A DNA stretch of 64,000 nucleotides, from positions 14,426,604 through 14,490,603 of the forward strand of contig JACDQD010000011.1 in the NCBI GenBank assembly GCA_019843655.1, given 5' to 3'. Made by a program: the position numbers and the translations under genes. The notes beneath the pieces were generated by a model. The model searched no databases and had not been told where the DNA came from. It was given only the letters and a program-made list of their open reading frames with translations. This DNA comes from Lethocerus indicus. Its lineage: Eukaryota > Arthropoda > Insecta > Hemiptera > Belostomatidae. This document shows, piece after piece, positions 53,101-63,082 of the stretch (its first letter is position 1; each line of letters starts with the position of its first letter).

Positions 53101-54710
53101 CCGGAACTGCATTTAAGTTTCTTCGTGTAGAGTTGTTTTACATTAGTGAATAATTGAAACATGACGCCGAAGCGTTTTAATTCTTTTTCTCCTTATTATT
53201 ATTTCATTCTTTTTTTTCTGATACTCAACAGTTAGTCCGATTCGACGCGTAGTGTGTAATTTACTCGCCGCGAGATCGATCGATTCACTCAAATGTCATA
53301 GGGCTGACATCATTACTAGGGGATCGGGGATAGGTTCGTGCACAATAAAGTTGGCGTCCGCGGGAACAATGCGGACTTTATACATCGTCCGCGTTCTTTC
53401 GCAACGAAAACAAACCGCAACGGCCTCGAGCGATGATGTCACTTATTCTTGATCCAGAACAATCCAGGAAATCTGAACAGGCGCGGGTAGGAAAAGCGCG
53501 GCCGTGAGAACCCGCGTGAGAGAGCCGCCCATTCATGCCAGCGATTGGCCTTCCCGGCTTGCGATGCACTGCGGTCAGATTCTTCGATTAAGACCGACGC
53601 CGTTTTGCTCGCAAACGGCAACAACGAAAAATCCCATTTCCCGTTGCCGAAGGTTGCCCGGACCGTACCGGTCTCTCTCTTTATTCCGCATGCAAATTGG
53701 ATAACGCGCGCATAACGCCCGCTGTGATTCATAGGGCGTAGGTCACACTAGAGGCTGCCACACACGATTCTGCATTAGGCATCTTGTTTTTCTCCCGTGC
53801 CTTCACACGCCTTCGAAATAAAACGGCTTTTACACAGCCGGCTACTGCACAGTAGAACGGCAAGAAGAATTACCCGCGATCTAAGAAATATTATAAACCG
53901 AAATTCAAGAAAATGAAAATAAACTGACTGGGTGGGGAAACTTTCAAATGAAAATCGTCGGGTATTTATATATAATTTATTATATATTTTGTTACATTCC
54001 CTTTTAACATGTTCTTTCACACATCAGGCGGTGTTACCTGTATTCTCAGTTATATTTTAGTGGGCAAAGCAATTATACTGATTGAACATTCTTCTTCAAC
54101 GTCCTCAAACAGTCTGTCGTTGCTTACCATTGCCTACAGTTTAGGGTTGGGTTAGAAATTTTATGTGGAATTAACGAATACTGGCCTCCAGAATTCAAAT
54201 GTTAATGTAAATACAAACTAATGTTAATATTGTTGTTTTTAATGTAACAAGACCCAATGTGTGAAAGAATAAGTGGCCCCCCGTTAAAGGGAAAGTACCG
54301 AAATTGTATTTATTTTCTGTGTATCTGTAATTTCTATATATAACCGTTGTAGACTATACTTTCTGCGGCTTAAAGATTGATACAACGCCTTTACAAGAAT
54401 TATGTTCCAGTTGTCCTCTCGTTTGGGCGGACACCTCGATCGGACACGTTCATTTCTTTCGGCCGGCTAACAAGAAGGCGAAGAAACATCAAGATCCCCG
54501 GCGACAATTAAGACGAGTTAACTGGGCGTGGGCGAACCAATAGAGAGCCCAACCCAAGCCTTCAATTCGGGGACTCATTTAAATTAAGATTTAGAGTCAG
54601 ATGGCGACCCGGGATTAACGCCGGAGGACGCCTTACCGTCGTGTAAACGTCCCCAGGGGCCGCGGAGATCAATCGGGCCCAGAGAGCCAAAGCGGTTTAA
54701 TTAAGCCGTT

Positions 54711-54735
54711 CCTTCTTCTTCTTCTTCTTCTTCTC
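54711..54735. repeat. (TTC)n trinucleotide microsatellite
   Basis: About eight TTC units. Confidence 0.95.
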
Positions 54736-55315
54736 TTTCCTTAACGAGGCGGACGACAAAAAGAAAAATCGCGCCGAACGACCGAGGCCGAACAATTAAG
54801 ATGCCGGATATTGGTGAGCGAGGTCCCGTCCCGCCTGAACAGGCTGGAGCACCGAGATCCCATTGCAAATAAATCTGGCCAAATTAACAGATACGTTAAT
54901 CGTTTAAACAGCCGACTCTATCTTCTCCCTTAAATCGCCAACAACGTATTCATTTTCTAAACGATGAACGGTATATATTACAGAAACGGGTTTAACATCT
55001 GCAGTCCACCACAGAATTACGCGAAGTTATACACTAATAAAATAAAATTATACCTTTCACAAACCGGAACTAAAGATTGTTAATTTCCAGTTTTGATACT
55101 CCAAAGTTTCAAACAAACTCATAATTTATATAAAAACCGTGGAATAATTATAAAATACAATATTTTTGGACCATTATCTCCAGTAAAAATACCGAGGGCC
55201 CTTCTGTTTTGTTTCACCGGTGCTCTCCAAGATGAAGTTCCTTTTGTTCCCATTTTCGCCATGCTCTCTTTATCCAACCCTTCAATTACGTTACCCGGCC
55301 CTCTTGTTCGACAGC

Positions 55316-55334
55316 TAATAATAATAATAATAAT
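55316..55334. repeat. (AAT)n trinucleotide microsatellite
   Basis: Six AAT/ATA units. Confidence 0.95.
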
Positions 55335-57796
55335 CTTTTGGTTTTTCACGATCCGATAAGTAATTTAATGCGATCACAATTAAAATTTCTGATGTAATAT
55401 TTACAACGTTATGGTTGCAAAATAATAAATACTGCCTATTTTTATTATCACTTATTAAATACCATAAAATATGAAGATTTGGAAGTGAAAACACTTTCGA
55501 AAAAATTATCTACCGCATACTTTACAAAGTCCGATAAGTATTATGGAAGGGGCCAGCTTCGGTGGTAATCCACGCCGGCGGTGGGCTTTAAACAGGTGAA
55601 AGCCCCCGTCCCCCCTCCCTCGCCCAGAGCCTAAGACAAATAAGTAAGAGTCGGAGCAATGTAAATAGGTCGGTCGGGGGAGCACGCTATTAGATACCCA
55701 GCGGGCCGGCGTCGGACGTAATTGGCCGGACCATTAGCGGCCAGTATTATGTAAATTACATTTTTCTACATTGAGATTGAGAAGAGAAAAGAAAAAAGGA
55801 GGAATATTAATGCGCGGTCATTATCTCCCGAAAATTATAATAAAATTGTGGGGGCCCTCCGCCCCAATCCCCCGAGGTGGAAGCGCTCCTGAGGCACCCG
55901 TGAAGCGAAACCCGCGGACATGTTAAACGCGAAATTAAGTGTATTTAACTGAATACTATAATGACGGCAGACACGGCGATGGTACCGGGTTATTTTCTGT
56001 CCAAACAAATTGAGATTTACGGCGGTGGGCCGCGGCCGACAATGAAAAATGATATAATTATTGTAAACCCGCGTGAAATCAATACGCCTTTTTCCGATAT
56101 TCAGGAGGCGGACGATTCTCACGTGATACGCGCCCCCTTCGGGCCATGTATACGCTCGTGTAGATAATTCGATCCGCCATTTTTTTCGTTTCCAACACCG
56201 ACCTTGAAGTAAGGATCCTGTCGATATTCCAAATTAAAATGTATGAAGAATCCGGTTTAAAATGGTAATAGATTCGCTAGCGTGTGTTCGGAAACAACAC
56301 TTGTTTTGTTGTTATCCCATTCTATAAAATTATTTTAAGGTATCCGATTTTGTCTATCGGAAGCCGAGACAGGAATTCGAAACCGGTTTTGCTTAAGAAT
56401 CTGTTCCCATCCAAACAAGAAAATATTGCACTAAGCAATAAATATTTGGATAAAATCGTAAATTGATAGTGTATAATATATTTATATTAAGAACATAATT
56501 CTTGTACTATTTATTTTAATACCTAAACCGGCATTATTAACTTATATTAATTAGAAACCATTTATGGTATAAGAAAATAAATGGTCATATTTTATTTGCT
56601 GTTATTTTACGAAGAATTTATTATAGAAATTTCCTATTTGTTATATACCGTTTATCCTTGTAATGGTTTCTAAATAAAACCAGTTTTATAGTTTATAAAA
56701 TGGCTTCCTGGGTAGCGTGTAATTGAATAAGTCCAGTCTTTGGGCCCGAGAAGGGGCCATGAATCACTAAGCGCGGCTTGATGACTTTTATTGTTGCACA
56801 CCCGGCTTACTTATTATTAGCGTCCCGCTCTTGGTTTAAGCGCCCCGAATGTTTCAAAGTGCGGTCTCACGCGGATTTATGGGCGCCGAATAACGATTTC
56901 CACGTTAAAATTCGTACCAATCAATTTTGGACGTGAAAACTATTACGGGGGGCAATATTTACGATGACTCGATCGATGGTCGACCGGCTCTTTCGAGTTC
57001 AAAAGTTGTCGAGATAATCTCGGTTTTAAGAAAAATTAAAACCGCACAATCTGACCGATTATTAAAAATTAAGTTTTAAAAATTTCCCGCTCAGTCGCTT
57101 CGACGAATTCCGGTAATTATGCAGATTCTGTATTGAAAACTCGAGGAACGTCCAGAAGAAGGAGCGATTCTAATCTAGCCTTACTCTTTTGTAAAATTAA
57201 AAGTTAAAATATTAAAATGGTGTACACCGAATAATTCCATAATCGGGATAATTACCAGGATATTTAGATAGGTAATAAGATATCCCTTACCCCGATAGTG
57301 GACAATCTAGGTTGTTTATTTTTTCGTGTCCACCGGTAATCTCCGGGTCCCCACGTTTTATGAGAAGATGCCTTAAACGTTGTAATGTGTAATGAAAAGT
57401 TTAACAAATTATTTAGAAACGTCTTATTAAAAATTCCACGGCCACGATTCGTTTTTTATTTCTGTGTTTTAAAAGAAAGCTGAAAGGAATATTATTAGAA
57501 ACGTGAACTAATGCCTTTATTCGTAGACAGCTATATTGTAGAATGGGGAAAATTAAAATATGAAAAGACCTAGCAAATTTCGATCGAATATTAGTGGTAA
57601 TTTATTTTGTGACATAATCGCTCTAAAACTAATGGACGTGTATGTAAGAGGCTCCTACAATCCTTTCTCCTGAGACCTAAATTATTAATCCATCTCTACC
57701 TTGGCCATCTGACCCCTGAATGGTACTTTTATGGTATTCCGCAAGTTGTTTTCTATTGTGACCGATTCTTCCTGCCAATTTTAAACTTTTTATTAG

Positions 57797-58130
57797 TGCT
57801 AGTTTAATATACCTGTTTTGTGGTCTGCGAGGGGTTGGAATACTGTAGGCTCGTGATGTTTCCGTCTCCTCTCGCTGGTTTGGTCTTTTGCTAGACCGGT
57901 TTCGGCCGCTCGCCATCTTCAGTAGCGGTGTTAGTCACTGTTAGCACTTTGGATGTTTTTTGTACTTGTACAGTACAAGTGAAAGTAACAGTGCAGTGAG
58001 GATGCCCAAAAAACATCCAAAGTGGTTACAGTGACTAACACCGCTACTGAAGATGGCGAGCGGCCGAAACCGGTCTAGCAAAAGACCAAACCAGCGAGAG
58101 GAGATAGAAACATCACGGACCTACAGTACT
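57797..58130. mobile_element. Fold-back repeat, copy 5: near-perfect long palindrome
   Basis: This is the reference copy in this window. Arms 57841-57962 and 58007-58128 are both 122 bases long and inverted copies of each other, with only six mismatches. The central 77 bases of the arm are perfect. The 44-base spacer holds a nested ACTTGTACAGTACAAGT near-palindrome. Left of the arm is the single-sided terminus with ACCTGTTTTGTGGTCTGCGA and GGGGTTGGAATAC, so the right end is truncated. Similarity to copy 6 extends left to about 57797. Each arm contains its own small stem GGTCT-TTTGCT-AGACC. Open frames inside (Arg/Ser-rich, minus strand 57677-57916) are by-products. No transposase is encoded. 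If transcribed it would fold into a hairpin of about 290 nucleotides. Confidence 0.9.
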
Positions 58131-61120
58131 TTTTAGCAATTTGATTACCATTTTCACTGTCTGTAAATTTTCAATTTAGGGCGACTGAGAAACATTTTTT
58201 ACTTTCGACACTGTGGCTAACCGGGTCCCATTCATGCTTCGTACAGATTCACCGGCCCTGTTTTAAAATGTCCACAGTCTGCTTTTTCGGGTCGGATTAT
58301 CGGAGTAAAGACATGGCCAGATTTGCGGGTTAGAGCTGCAAGACGCGATTAGCATAATAGCGCGGCGGGGGGCCGCAACAATGCGGCTCGCCGCCTCCGA
58401 CCGCTATTAGTCCCTCGGCCATTTGCCAGTGGATCATTTGCCCGGGCTAAACGGCTATCGGTAAACAATAATAGGCCTCGTCTTGCCCATTGTCCGCCCC
58501 CGTACACAGGCACGTACCGGCTCTGTTTCGCCTCGCTATAAACTAAACTAACCGGCCGGGGAACCCGTTCATAAATCCTCAGATAGAATCGCACGATTGT
58601 ATAACACTTGTTCTATTTTATCAATCCCAGCGCCAGCGCCGCCCTTCTGGGTGAAATTTAAAATTCACAAATGGACAATTGATATAATGTCTGGTTCAAA
58701 TCCGAGGTGGACAAAATTATGGATAATATACCTTTCAGCTTTACGGTCAGCGGTGCTTAGTTGGAATCAAAACTGAGCCCTGAATACTCATATACTCTAT
58801 TGATACGAACAATAACCACATTATATGGACAAATATAAAATCTAGAAACATTTTTAAGTGTAGAGACAGTTTGGACCGTATTATTTCATCGGCAGCAGGT
58901 ATGGTTAGTAAGTACCTCACTGTGTAATCGGGACTCATTTTTACTGCATTTATAAAGCTCAATGAGGGTTTTTAAAGCGGCAAATTAAATTACGCGATAT
59001 ATTTTCAGACATGAGGTCTCACAACTAGAGTCATATTGGACGTGATTATGTGTCGAAAACAAATTTTTAGATGTTCTTCGAATTTTGCAGTTCCGTTGAA
59101 TGTAAATTACCTGACGGCGCTGCCAGATAGCCCAACGTCGGTCAAAGGCGGGAGCCGATTCGCGGATCTACCGTTCTCGTCCCTTAAACAAAATTCAGAT
59201 AAGGCGTCCCCGATTCCCGGTAGCGGCTCGCTTATGACGCGCTGACTTCGAATTCGTGTCGTCCCCGTTGTTTGTATCGGTCAGCGGCTTGTAGCGGCCG
59301 AGCGTCAGCTGAAATACGAACGCGTTCGAATAACCGCGCGGCCCTCCCATTCACGATAGTGACAGGGATCTCGAGCACCCCAATACGTCGTATATGAAAT
59401 TCAACCGACGGGAAATAGAAATCGGTCTCTTATTTACGTTAAAATTTACGTCTCGAAGTATACTTATTACCTACCCACAGCAATGTTTTGAAATTCACCT
59501 TATTAAATATTTTTCAGTACAAAACGGATTTGCGCCAATATAATAACTACTGATGCAGAACATAGGAAATTCTGATTTATAATATGAACCACACTGCAAT
59601 GAATTTTTTTAACAATATTCATTACCGGCAATTGATGATATGCGCGGGTGAGTCAAATGAATGGAGTGTGCAAATAGAAGTTTTTAAAATTATAATTTAA
59701 AATCGTCGGTTAGCATAACGCTATAATTTCAATTAAATATATTCTACGTTATTATTCCGGTTTATAATCGAAGTCGAATACATAAGTCCGCGGGGTTTGA
59801 TAATTTAAATCGTGGAGCTGCTGCAAATTGACTAAATCAATTCCGACTTGGAACAATAGTTATTCCGGGCTGAAGTGGAGTCGCCCATTTTCGGGACCGA
59901 ATATTATTCTCCGGATATTCCCTCTTTTCCTTTCTCGCTCTCCCAATTAAATCGTCGGGGCGGCGACGATTCCGTTCAAATCGCATTAAAGTGGAGCGCG
60001 AGGGATATTATTTCGGCGAATTAGTGGCTCCATTGTCGGGTATCCGGGGCGTGGGGCCCGCGGTGTCTGGCGTGGGGCCGGAGTCCGGCTTCTGATCCGC
60101 CACCAACGGGACAACAACAAAAACCATCACAGAATTTACGTTTCAATGCGCCTCATTTGTTATTCAAATGCGGGTTCGGTAGAGAGAACACCAGGGTACC
60201 GCCGCCCCCGCCACTGCCGCTTGAAAAGCGTCCGAATTTGAAAGTCATAGTGACGTAACGATTGCTCGCGGGATGCCACCGCTCCCGTCGTACAGGGCCC
60301 GTTCCCGTTTCTTTTATCCCGGCGCTGCTGCGCCAGAACAATGTCACGATCCGTGTGCCTCTTATTCAAAACGCGGGTCCCTGAACGGGATTCAGAAACC
60401 GACAAGGGCGATCGCCCGTACAATTACTTAAACCGACAATGCCAACGATCGAATAAATTACTCAACCCATTACGTGGTACGTTCCACTCTGAACAAGTCG
60501 CTGGCGGATATTAAACATATCCGTACTAAGGCAAGTGGGAAACAAATATTAAATAGGCATCTACGTAGACCAGTAGCAAATATGATGGGTCATCACTCCA
60601 AAGAAACAGATGGATGTCCAGCTGTCAATTATAATATATACTACCGTATGTATATATGACGATACAGAGTAAATGAATTTAAAAAACCCATGCGCCAGGC
60701 TAAACACTCAATCATGCCAACAAGACGAGTGAATGAAATAAAAGAAAAAACTATATAAATATGCATATCGCTTAAGTGCACGTATACGGTTGGGGTGCCA
60801 AATCGTGTGGAGAGGTCGAGGCAACGCCGGGTGTTGCGTGACTGTCGGTTGTGCGATGAGTGAATGGATTCGGTTACGGATGACGGTGTTCGGGCTTTGT
60901 TTGGGCGCGAAGAACTCTTATTTCAGTGGTTTTGTTAGACATTTCCGATGAGTGAAAATCTTACCATCGAATCAGTATAAAATAGAAACATTCCTCATCT
61001 GAAATAAATCCAACTCTTATGGGGAAATGTAGGTACGGATCGTGGAATCAGAGTTTACAGTTTGCGAAGTAAGTAGTTTCACCTGTCGGGAAATGAGTGG
61101 ACGCCCATGAACAGTTAGAT
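58131..61120. other. Non-coding stretch, no gene recognised
   Basis: GC-rich DNA lies at 58340-58570 and 59930-60420, and AT-rich DNA at 59480-59800. Frames of up to 87 codons (for example 60160-60423, minus) show no domains. Confidence 0.5.
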
Positions 61121-61218
61121 TGCCAGTTTGATATACCTGTGTGTGTGGTCTGCGAGGGGTTGGAATACTGTAGGTTGGTGATGTTTCTGTCTCCTCTCGC
61201 CGGTCTGGTCTTTTGCTA
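61121..61218. mobile_element. Fold-back repeat, copy 6: single left arm
   Basis: Runs from GCCAGTTTGATATACCTG through GTGGTCTGCGAGGGGTTGG, AATACTGTAGG and TCTGTCTCCTCTCGCCGG to GGTCTTTTGCTA, where similarity stops abruptly. It aligns with the left end of copy 5 almost without gaps. The left similarity extends about 13 bases beyond ATACCTG, so the element boundary lies further out than in copy 1. No partner arm follows. The break point falls inside the small GGTCT/AGACC stem. Confidence 0.85.
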
Positions 61219-61331
61219 AGCATGTAAGAGTTGGATATCTCGCGGGGCGTCCGGAGAAGGCGGTAGGTCAGTGCCTAAACGCTGCAGGGGTGCGGACGCT
61301 CGGCGCTAATTGGGGCCGCTGTTGACCGACT

Positions 61332-61428
61332 AAAAAGTGCCGGGGCAGTCCACCCCCTCGACCCATTGTCTGACAAAGGGATGAAATCTTTACGCGCCGT
61401 CCGGGGGTGGACTGCCCCGGCACTTTTT
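61332..61428. repeat. Perfect 26-bp inverted repeat with a 45-base loop (hairpin)
   Basis: The left arm is 61332-61357 (AAAAAGTGCCGGGGCAGTCC then ACCCCC). The right arm is 61403-61428 (GGGGGTGGACTGCCCCGGCA then CTTTTT). All 26 positions pair, 17 of them G-C. The loop 61358-61402 carries a second small stem: CCC (61362-61364) with GGG (61378-61380), an A/A mismatch, then TTGT with ACAA around CTG. The 97-nucleotide structure has the size of a small-RNA precursor, but perfect arms are more typical of a recent inverted duplication, hairpin-siRNA locus or MITE termini. The arms show no similarity to the fold-back family ending 113 bases upstream. Confidence 0.9.
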
Positions 61429-62694
61429 GTGCCGCCCCCGGCTTTTTATTTCGCTCCGCATCTCCCCCACCCCGAGTTAACCTTCATTAACTCGTGTTTT
61501 CTTTCCTCGGGACTTTCCGTGCGACAAGACCAGACCAAACAAGCTCTTTTTTTCTCGTCTTACTCGTTTTTAGCGCCGACGAAATTCGCTCGTAACGAGT
61601 GACGCGGCGGTTATAACACTTACGCGCCGTGTGTCGAATACGACCTAGTAAAATACGCAAAAAAGCGTAAATATAAATTACTTTTGTAAAAAAATATATT
61701 ACGACATATACTATTTATTGTTTCGCTTTGAAATGCGCCGTACAATTTTTGTACAAACTTCGATGTATTATTTATTTGAACCATATATCATTCAACCTAA
61801 AATTATTTCAGGGAACCCTTCGCGGTTGTTCAGGGGTGTGACAGATGACATTTTTTAATATCGCACTGACAAATCGGACGCTACTGAATCAAAAGAGACT
61901 ATCTGCATCGTCTGTAATAGCTTAAGAGCAGACCCCGGAGTGTCGAAATGAACCATAGGGAAGAATTCCCGAAAGAGGGGGGCCTCCTCTTGTAAAAACT
62001 ACGAGTCAGAGGATAAAATAGGATGGGAGATAGTCATCGCTCACTCAGGATGTCGGCCCCGCGCGGACAAGCCCGTCCCCGACCTTACCTCGGAATAAGA
62101 TGTAAACGTCCGCTCGCGGGACGTCGACGGTCCCTTCCCATAAATTACCGGCCGCTAAACCCGAGATTCCGATCGTTCCGATTGTTTCCAGAAAAACGCT
62201 AAAAGGGCGAGTTACACGGGGGGCGTCAAAAGGGGGAGATTGGCGGCCGAGATCCGGGCCCAGATGCCCATCCCCTTCGGACTCGCATCAATTCTCCGAC
62301 GCCGGGATTTGAAAAGAAATTGGGAAAAGTGAATCATTCGGGGGATGAACGGCACTCGTGGGACGATAACCAGAGATCGGGGCGGATTTGAGCCTATTTA
62401 TTGCGTCTCAAACATCGGCGAAATGTCTGTAAATTCTTGGTTTTGATCGAAACGTAATAGCATGTATTATGCTACTCTCCAAATAGGGTAATATGCGGTG
62501 AGCTACCGAAGTTAGAATGAACAGTCGGTCGATACATATATTCGATTCTTATAAAGAAGACAATTTTAAATATATGGTTCGGTTAATTTCCAACCGACAC
62601 AAAAATGACAATATCGACGTTTCGACAACTGGTCTAAGGCGTCCGACGAAGACAAGAGGGAGAATGCACATATTCTGAAAATTTGATATTTAAT
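61429..62694. other. Non-coding stretch, no gene recognised
   Basis: AT-rich at 61650-61760 and 62540-62600, GC-rich at 62050-62300. No recognisable gene. Confidence 0.5.
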
Positions 62695-62704
62695 TGATAA
62701 TTTG
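62695..62704. repeat. Left target-site duplication of retrotransposon copy 2
   Basis: TGATAATTTG, repeated exactly at 63073-63082 after the A-rich tail of the element. Confidence 0.85.
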
Positions 62705-63072
62705 TCGAATATATAAAGCCATACTAAAACCGACATGGACATACGGAATAGAAGTATGGGGTTCCGCCAAAAAATCCAACATCGCTCGCGTCCAAACATT
62801 CCAGTCAAAAGTCCTTCGTACCATCCTTAAATGCTCCCCGGTATGTTTCTAACCGAACAATCCATAATGACTTCAACATATAACAGTCGACGAAGTCGCA
62901 AAATCAAGCTTCCTTAAATTCCACTCCCGCCTCTCTCCACATCCAAATCCACTCGTTCAGTCCCTTTCCTCTTTATCGGCGTCTTCATCGGGCGAAACAA
63001 GACAAACTAGCTAAACAAACCGCCATTGTACCTAATATTAGTTGATTGTACAATAAATAAAGTTAAAAAAAA
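62705..63072 (+). mobile_element. 5'-truncated non-LTR retrotransposon (Jockey-like), copy 2
   Basis: This is a 368-bp 3' fragment of the same family as 2203-2828. Reading starts directly after the target site with RIYKAILKPTWTYGIEVWGS, followed by KKSNIARVQTFQSKVLRTI. It ends with a short 3' UTR, AATAAATAAAGTT and eight A. It is flanked on both sides by the identical 10-mer TGATAATTTG, the signature of target-primed reverse transcription. Relative to copy 1 the region after the last ORF2 block is shorter, so it carries an internal deletion or comes from a different subfamily. It is too short to encode any activity. Confidence 0.9.
62706..62980 (+). pseudogene. ORF2 C-terminal remnant, frameshifted
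   Basis: In-frame protein similarity runs from RIYKAILKPTW to VLRTILK (about 62706-62825). One extra A near 62828-62831 shifts the frame: the family's expected NAP-WYVSN segment is lost and a stop follows within a few codons. Downstream DNA still matches copy 1 (TTCCACTCCCGCC, CACTCGTTCAG), showing decay of a once continuous frame. Non-functional. Confidence 0.8.
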
Positions 63073-63082
63073 TGATAATTTG
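63073..63082. repeat. Right target-site duplication of retrotransposon copy 2
   Basis: TGATAATTTG, an exact repeat of 62695-62704, directly follows the terminal A run. Confidence 0.85.

Larger units (their letters stand above)
50196..57796. other. Non-coding stretch, no gene recognised
   Basis: No supported gene. AT-rich islands lie at 50730-51040, 52740-52880, 54170-54360, 55080-55170, 55360-55540 and 56450-56700. GC-rich DNA lies at 50290-50530, 54590-54850 and 55550-55740. A weak 12-bp inverted repeat pair at 56551/56673 is discussed separately. Confidence 0.5.

Noticed and set aside
57677..57916. Open frame RNRSSKRPNQREET-like, repeated at 61017-61223 and 7078-7299
   Set aside because: The shared peptide comes from the fold-back repeat arm being non-coding DNA in several copies; frames end differently in each copy.
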